DNA of 64,000 bases from Achromobacter sp. RTa (GTDB taxonomy: Bacteria; Pseudomonadota; Gammaproteobacteria; Burkholderiales; Burkholderiaceae_B), in contig NZ_JPYO01000002.1 of assembly GCF_000757485.1 (NCBI RefSeq), positions 62,001-126,000 on the forward strand, read 5' to 3'. A program made the translations under genes and the position numbers. Shown here in pieces: positions 60,240 to 64,000 of this stretch (its first letter is position 1; every line of letters starts with the position of its first letter). The notes below the pieces were generated by a model. That model searched no databases and was not told the DNA's origin. It saw nothing but the letters and a program-made list of their open reading frames with translations.

Positions 60240-61654
60240 CGAGCCGCACATGCGCGCCGTCCGGCCATCAGCAAGGCCAGGCGCTGGTGCTGGGCGTGCT
60301 GGTGGTCATGGCCGCCACCGTGTCCCTGGTCGTTCTCTACAACCTGGGCCAAACCGCGGAGTCGCGCCTGCGCCTCACGCATGCCGCCGACGCCGCTGCC
60401 TACAGTGGCGCGCTCGAACAGGCCCGCACGCTCAATGCGCTGGCTTATGCCAACCGCACGCAGATCGCCCATCAGGTGGCGATGGCCCACCTCGTCACGC
60501 TGGCGGCGTCCGCCCAGTATGCCCGCACGATGCAGGGGCAGCGCAACCGCGGCAATCCGCCCGCAGGCCTGATCGCCATGCTGTTCGGCCCGGATGCGGG
60601 GCTCGCTTATCAGGCGGCGCGGGCGGCGCCCGATGCAGAACAGCGGCTGGCCGCAGCGTTCGGGCAACACGATCGCATCGTCCACCAGGTGCTGGAGGTG
60701 GCGGCGGCCTCCGCCGTCAGGGAACTCGGCAGATCCCGTGAGCGCATCATGCGCAAGGTGCTGTCCGCCAATCTTCCCGACAAGGCCACGGGGGGCGCCG
60801 GGGCTGGTGCGCTGCGGCAAGGTCCAACGCTGCGCCTGCTGTCGGATGCTTGGCCAGGCTATGTCGAGCGCAGCTTCGCCACACGCCAAGCGGGCCTGCG
60901 GCCGGCCGTCGAGCTGGCTGTGGGGCGCTATGGTTTCCTGGATAGCCGCAGCTACACCCGCCGCAATCCCTGGGTGGTCAGCACGCGCTGTCCCTTGCAC
61001 CGGCATGAGCTGCGCCGCCGCGGGTTCACATGGCTCGGCCCCGACGGGCGCTGGGGCGCGCTGGACACGCAGTCATTCCATGCGCTGCGGTCCAACCGCT
61101 GGGTCGGGTGCTACTACCGCGAGTACGCCATGGGCTGGGGAACGGCGCAGGCCGAGAAAAGCAAGGCTCCGGAAGGGCTGGACTACGTGGACGAGCCGCC
61201 CCTCGACTTCTCGAATCAGGACTTCTGGCGCTGGGTAGAACTGTCCACGTCCTGGGACATTTTCAGCGGTGCGACCAACCCCATGGCCAACTCCTACGCC
61301 ATGGCAGGCGCGCAGCGGTGGGCCGCCAGGGGCTTGCCCGCCTATCGCGAGATCGCCCTTGCTCGGCATCGAGCTCCCCTTCGTTTCGCCATCGGGGTCC
61401 GGCTGGCCGGGACGGCCTTGAAGACCACGGACGCCGATAGTTCGGTCGCAGCGCCAGTCGGCCGGTTCGCCTATGCGGCGCTGGGCCGCTCGGGTGGCGT
61501 TACGGTGTCCTCGGCCGCCGAGACCTACTTCGTCCGGCCCGAGCGCCGGTCCGATGGGCGCAGCGAGCTTGCAACGCTGTTCCGGCCATATTGGCAAGCA
61601 CGTTTGTCCGCGGTCACTCCGCAAGAGGCCGCTTTGGCAAAGGAGGGGCCATGA
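60236..61654 (+). CDS. TadG-like pilus-assembly protein
   Basis: The product has 472 aa. The N-terminus GHQQGQALVLGVLVVMAATVSLVVLYNLGQ and the following RLRLTHAADAAAYSGALEQAR are typical of TadG/TadE family members, with DAAA-x-SGA the known signature. The large periplasmic part has no domain I can name. The start codon is GTG, overlapping the pilin stop. The stop overlaps the TadE-like start. Confidence 0.8.
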   Translation: MTSRTCAPSGHQQGQALVLGVLVVMAATVSLVVLYNLGQTAESRLRLTHAADAAAYSGALEQARTLNALAYANRTQIAHQVAMAHLVTLAASAQYARTMQGQRNRGNPPAGLIAMLFGPDAGLAYQAARAAPDAEQRLAAAFGQHDRIVHQVLEVAAASAVRELGRSRERIMRKVLSANLPDKATGGAGAGALRQGPTLRLLSDAWPGYVERSFATRQAGLRPAVELAVGRYGFLDSRSYTRRNPWVVSTRCPLHRHELRRRGFTWLGPDGRWGALDTQSFHALRSNRWVGCYYREYAMGWGTAQAEKSKAPEGLDYVDEPPLDFSNQDFWRWVELSTSWDIFSGATNPMANSYAMAGAQRWAARGLPAYREIALARHRAPLRFAIGVRLAGTALKTTDADSSVAAPVGRFAYAALGRSGGVTVSSAAETYFVRPERRSDGRSELATLFRPYWQARLSAVTPQEAALAKEGP

Positions 61655-62253
61655 ACGGTTCTTTATCGCGGCAGCATGGCCAAGCCGTGGTCGAGGCGCT
61701 GTTGATGCTGCCCTTGCTGGCCGTGCTGGCATGGGCCGTTTCGCGTATCGGCGGGTTGCAATTCTCGGCCCAGGAATTGGCGCAGGCCAGCCGCAAGGCC
61801 GCGATGGCCGCGGCTCTGGGGCAGCCGCTGAAAGACCTGGCCGCGGCGGCGCGCCCGGGCCTGTCGGGCACGGCCAGGCCGCTGGCCGGCGTTGCGCCGG
61901 CGCGCATGGCCGCCCTGCAGGATGCCTGGTTCGATGGGGGCTTGCAGCTGCTATCGGTAGAGGCCCGGCAGGGCGGGCCCGAGGCGCCGCGGATATCCCG
62001 CCGGACGCACGTGGCAAGCGGAACGGGCCATGCGCACGGGGATGCCGATGCGCAGCGCCGCATCGGCCGGGCGCCGGATTCCTGGCGGCGCGCGGAAAGC
62101 GATTCCCTGGCCCAGGCCCGGCGCCTGAAGCACCTCATCGATCGCATGGAAAGCCCCTGGCGGCGGGCGCGGTTGTCGCTGGATTGGCTGTCGGCCTGGG
62201 CGGACGTGGTGCCGCCGGATCGGCTGGGCAGGCGCGGGGAGCGGAACAAATGA
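61651..62253 (+). CDS. TadE-like pseudopilin
   Basis: The product has 200 aa. GQAVVEALLMLPLLAVLAWAVSRIG has the TadE motif (G-x-A-x-x-E at the start of the helix). The rest is Arg/Ala-rich and of unknown fold. AGGAGG precedes the start; four-base overlaps on both sides show tight coupling. Confidence 0.8.
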   Translation: MNGSLSRQHGQAVVEALLMLPLLAVLAWAVSRIGGLQFSAQELAQASRKAAMAAALGQPLKDLAAAARPGLSGTARPLAGVAPARMAALQDAWFDGGLQLLSVEARQGGPEAPRISRRTHVASGTGHAHGDADAQRRIGRAPDSWRRAESDSLAQARRLKHLIDRMESPWRRARLSLDWLSAWADVVPPDRLGRRGERNK

Positions 62254-63041
62254 ATGTGTGTGTTTTCTTCATCGGCAATTCGGTCGGCGAGCCGCCGTTC
62301 CTGCTGCGCGTTGCGACCGCCCAGATGGTGCAGGCGGCGCGGCTGTTGCTGGCGGGCTTGCTGGCAGGCACGGCCTGCGTCTGGCCGAAGATGGCGTCGG
62401 CCTCGGAATTTGCGGCCGCCTCCAATGGCTTCGCCCGGCCGGCGCAGGCCGTTGCCAGGCCGGTTTCCTTGACGGCGCTGCGCTTTCCCGCCGGATCCCG
62501 GCACGAGCTGCTGGCGGATCAAATATGGCTGCATGGCATGCCGGCGCAGGTACTGGCGTTCGACGCTCCGCTGAGCGCTTCGGAACTGATCCGCTTTCTG
62601 TCGGGCCAGCAGCCCGCGCTGGCGGACCTGAACGTGCTGCCTGGCCAGGCGATCCTGTCGGGGCAGATCGGCCATGAGCAGTGGGTCGTCCAGATGGAAG
62701 GCGCGGGGCCGCGCCGCACGGTCGGCAGCATCTCCACGCTCAATCTCCGGACGATACCCGTGCGGCCCGAGCCCGCGTGGCTGCCCGCAGGCGCCCGGCT
62801 GAGGCTGGATGTCGGGGTGCTGGACCAAGGAGTCAAGGTCACCGATCGCATCTGGCAGTATGACACGGCGCCCGCAAGCGTGGCTCCACGGCTGGAGTCG
62901 GGCCTGAGGCGGGATGGCTGGCTGCGCCCGCTGGCTGCAGGCGAGCCGCAATGGTGGACCAAGGGCACGGCCCGCTTGCGGATTTCCCTGGTGCCGCTGG
63001 ATGGCGGCAGCGGGCTTCTGGTCCGAGGGTGGGCGCCATGA
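62250..63041 (+). CDS. Exported protein of unknown function in the Tad locus
   Basis: The product has 263 aa. A hydrophobic stretch (ARLLLAGLLAGTACVWPKMASA) near residues 29-50 acts as a signal. The mature part is beta-rich with LTALRFPAGSRHELLADQIW and GTARLRISLVPLDGGSGLLV. I do not recognise it. The place between TadE-like and cpaB genes suggests a role in pilus assembly at the periplasm. It overlaps both neighbours by four bases. Confidence 0.65.
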   Translation: MNVCVFFIGNSVGEPPFLLRVATAQMVQAARLLLAGLLAGTACVWPKMASASEFAAASNGFARPAQAVARPVSLTALRFPAGSRHELLADQIWLHGMPAQVLAFDAPLSASELIRFLSGQQPALADLNVLPGQAILSGQIGHEQWVVQMEGAGPRRTVGSISTLNLRTIPVRPEPAWLPAGARLRLDVGVLDQGVKVTDRIWQYDTAPASVAPRLESGLRRDGWLRPLAAGEPQWWTKGTARLRISLVPLDGGSGLLVRGWAP

Positions 63042-63898
63042 AGGGGCGGATCATCATGGCCGCGCAGCGGCTGCGCAGAACTGGCGTGTACGCACTGGCG
63101 CTGGGCGCCGGGCTGGTATCGGCGTGGGCAGTGCGCGAGCATGTGCAGCAACGGATCCAGGTGATCGAGGCCCAGGCGCTAGTGCCCCAGGTCCGCCGTC
63201 TGGTTGCGGCCTATGACTTGCCTGCGGGCACTCAGCTGGACGAAACGCATCTGGCCGTGCGCGAGATTCCCGAACAATGGGCATCCCGGACCAGCATCGA
63301 TCCGCTGGACCTGGCCGAGGTCCTTGGCGCAACCCTGCAGGCTGGCGTCGCCAATGGCGAACCCGTGCTCCGTGCCCACCTGACGTTCAGCGCGCCGGTT
63401 CCGGCCCTGGCGTCACGGCTGAAGGCCGGGCAGCGGGCGCTGACCGTTTCCGCAGCCGATCTGGGCGGGTCGGGGGACATGCTGCGCGCCGGTGACGCGA
63501 TCGACATTTACGTCAGCTTTTCGCATCGGCAGCGGGAATTGACCGTGCCAGTGCTGCAAGGCATGCGCGTATTGGCCGTGGGCGGTGAGGCCGAGAGCGA
63601 TGACGGCAGGGCGGGCGGCAACGTGACGCTGGCCGCCAGTCCCGATGAGGCAATGCGTTTCGTCGCGGCGCGCCAGGCGGGCGCGCTGACGGCGCTGCTG
63701 CGTCACCGTGACGATGCGGAGGCAGTGGGGCGCGTGGCCCAAAGCGATCTTGCATCGCTGATCGGGCTGGATCCCGAGCCCAAGGCCGCGCCGGGCGTGG
63801 CCATTCTCTACGGGGACCGGCTGGACGGGCACGCCGACGATTTCTTGCAGGACGCTGCAGGTTCCGCCCTTGCGGGCATTCAAGGGGGGCGGCCATGA
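63038..63898 (+). CDS. cpaB: Flp pilus assembly protein CpaB (RcpC)
   Basis: The product has 286 aa. An N-terminal membrane segment (GVYALALGAGLVSAWAV) is followed by a SAF domain: VRRLVAAYDLPAGTQLDETHLAVREIP and GEPVLRAHL. The second part (LKAGQRALTVSAADLGGSGDMLRAGDAIDIYVSF) is the RcpC/CpaB domain. CpaB sits next to the secretin in the outer envelope. Overlaps the secretin gene by ATGA. Confidence 0.92.
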   Translation: MKGRIIMAAQRLRRTGVYALALGAGLVSAWAVREHVQQRIQVIEAQALVPQVRRLVAAYDLPAGTQLDETHLAVREIPEQWASRTSIDPLDLAEVLGATLQAGVANGEPVLRAHLTFSAPVPALASRLKAGQRALTVSAADLGGSGDMLRAGDAIDIYVSFSHRQRELTVPVLQGMRVLAVGGEAESDDGRAGGNVTLAASPDEAMRFVAARQAGALTALLRHRDDAEAVGRVAQSDLASLIGLDPEPKAAPGVAILYGDRLDGHADDFLQDAAGSALAGIQGGRP

Positions 63899-64000
63899 TC
63901 CGCGTTCTTGCAGTGCTGGCCGGCCTGGCCCTGAGCCTGGTCTGCGCGGCTGCGCAGGCGGCGCCCGAAATGCTCGAGTTGCAGGTGGGCGAAACGCGGA
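63895..64000 (+). CDS. cpaC: Tad secretin CpaC/RcpA, N-terminal fragment
   Basis: The gene runs off the window. 35 codons are visible: a signal peptide (MIRVLAVLAGLALSLVCAAAQAA) and then MLELQVGETR, typical of the N-terminal pilus-related domain of CpaC secretins. The position after cpaB supports the call. Confidence 0.82.
   Translation, partial: MIRVLAVLAGLALSLVCAAAQAAPEMLELQVGETR

Overview
The window is GC-rich chromosomal DNA from a betaproteobacterium, most likely Alcaligenaceae (Bordetella/Achromobacter type). The pointers are the hfq-hflX-hflK-hflC-hisZ-purA order, the ndk-rlmN-rodZ-like-ispG-hisS-yfgM-bamB-der run, a Bug/TctC-type solute receptor, and an RpoD with a long Lys/Ala-rich N-terminus. 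The genus is inferred from gene content and order, not from a database match.

Layout. 1-3472: 3' end of a type IVb (R64 thin-pilus-like) pilus operon, with ATPase, GspF-like platform protein, major pilin and PilV-like tip protein. 3551-9317: housekeeping (alaS, a TusA-like gene, a divergent exported protein, rpsP-rimM-trmD). 9420-13771: an amine/amino-acid cassette with an XRE-cupin regulator, a polar amino-acid ABC transporter and a PuuB/DadA-like FAD oxidase. 13855-16749: valS on the minus strand. 17141-33343: a long core block from ndk to purA plus a phosphoribosyltransferase. 33662-39074: the macromolecular-synthesis group rpsU-dnaG-rpoD, followed by a CAU-anticodon tRNA. 39075-45505: mixed genes (small zinc-ribbon protein, membrane diguanylate cyclase, Tat-type metallophosphoesterase, YSC84 lipoprotein, LysR regulator). 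45645-54724: one long catabolic operon under the divergent LysR gene, with DUF35 protein plus thiolase, CoA-transferase A/B, a three-part biotin carboxylase, a Bug receptor, an SDR and a MaoC hydratase. Together these look like uptake, CoA activation, carboxylation and beta-oxidation of an unknown organic acid.

54725-59972 is an accessory region with few recognisable genes and one long AT-rich stretch. It holds three tiny genes whose products share a C-terminal motif (RWP-G/E-DF-x-x-KH-stop), a Fur-box-like site, a Hint (hedgehog/intein) domain protein, and two small zinc-ribbon proteins that are paralogous to the one just after the tRNA. This is the part most likely to hold undescribed biology. 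59973-64000 begins a Tad/Flp pilus locus: pilin-like protein, TadG-like, TadE-like, an unknown exported protein, CpaB, and the first codons of the secretin. The window therefore carries parts of two different pilus systems, one at each end.
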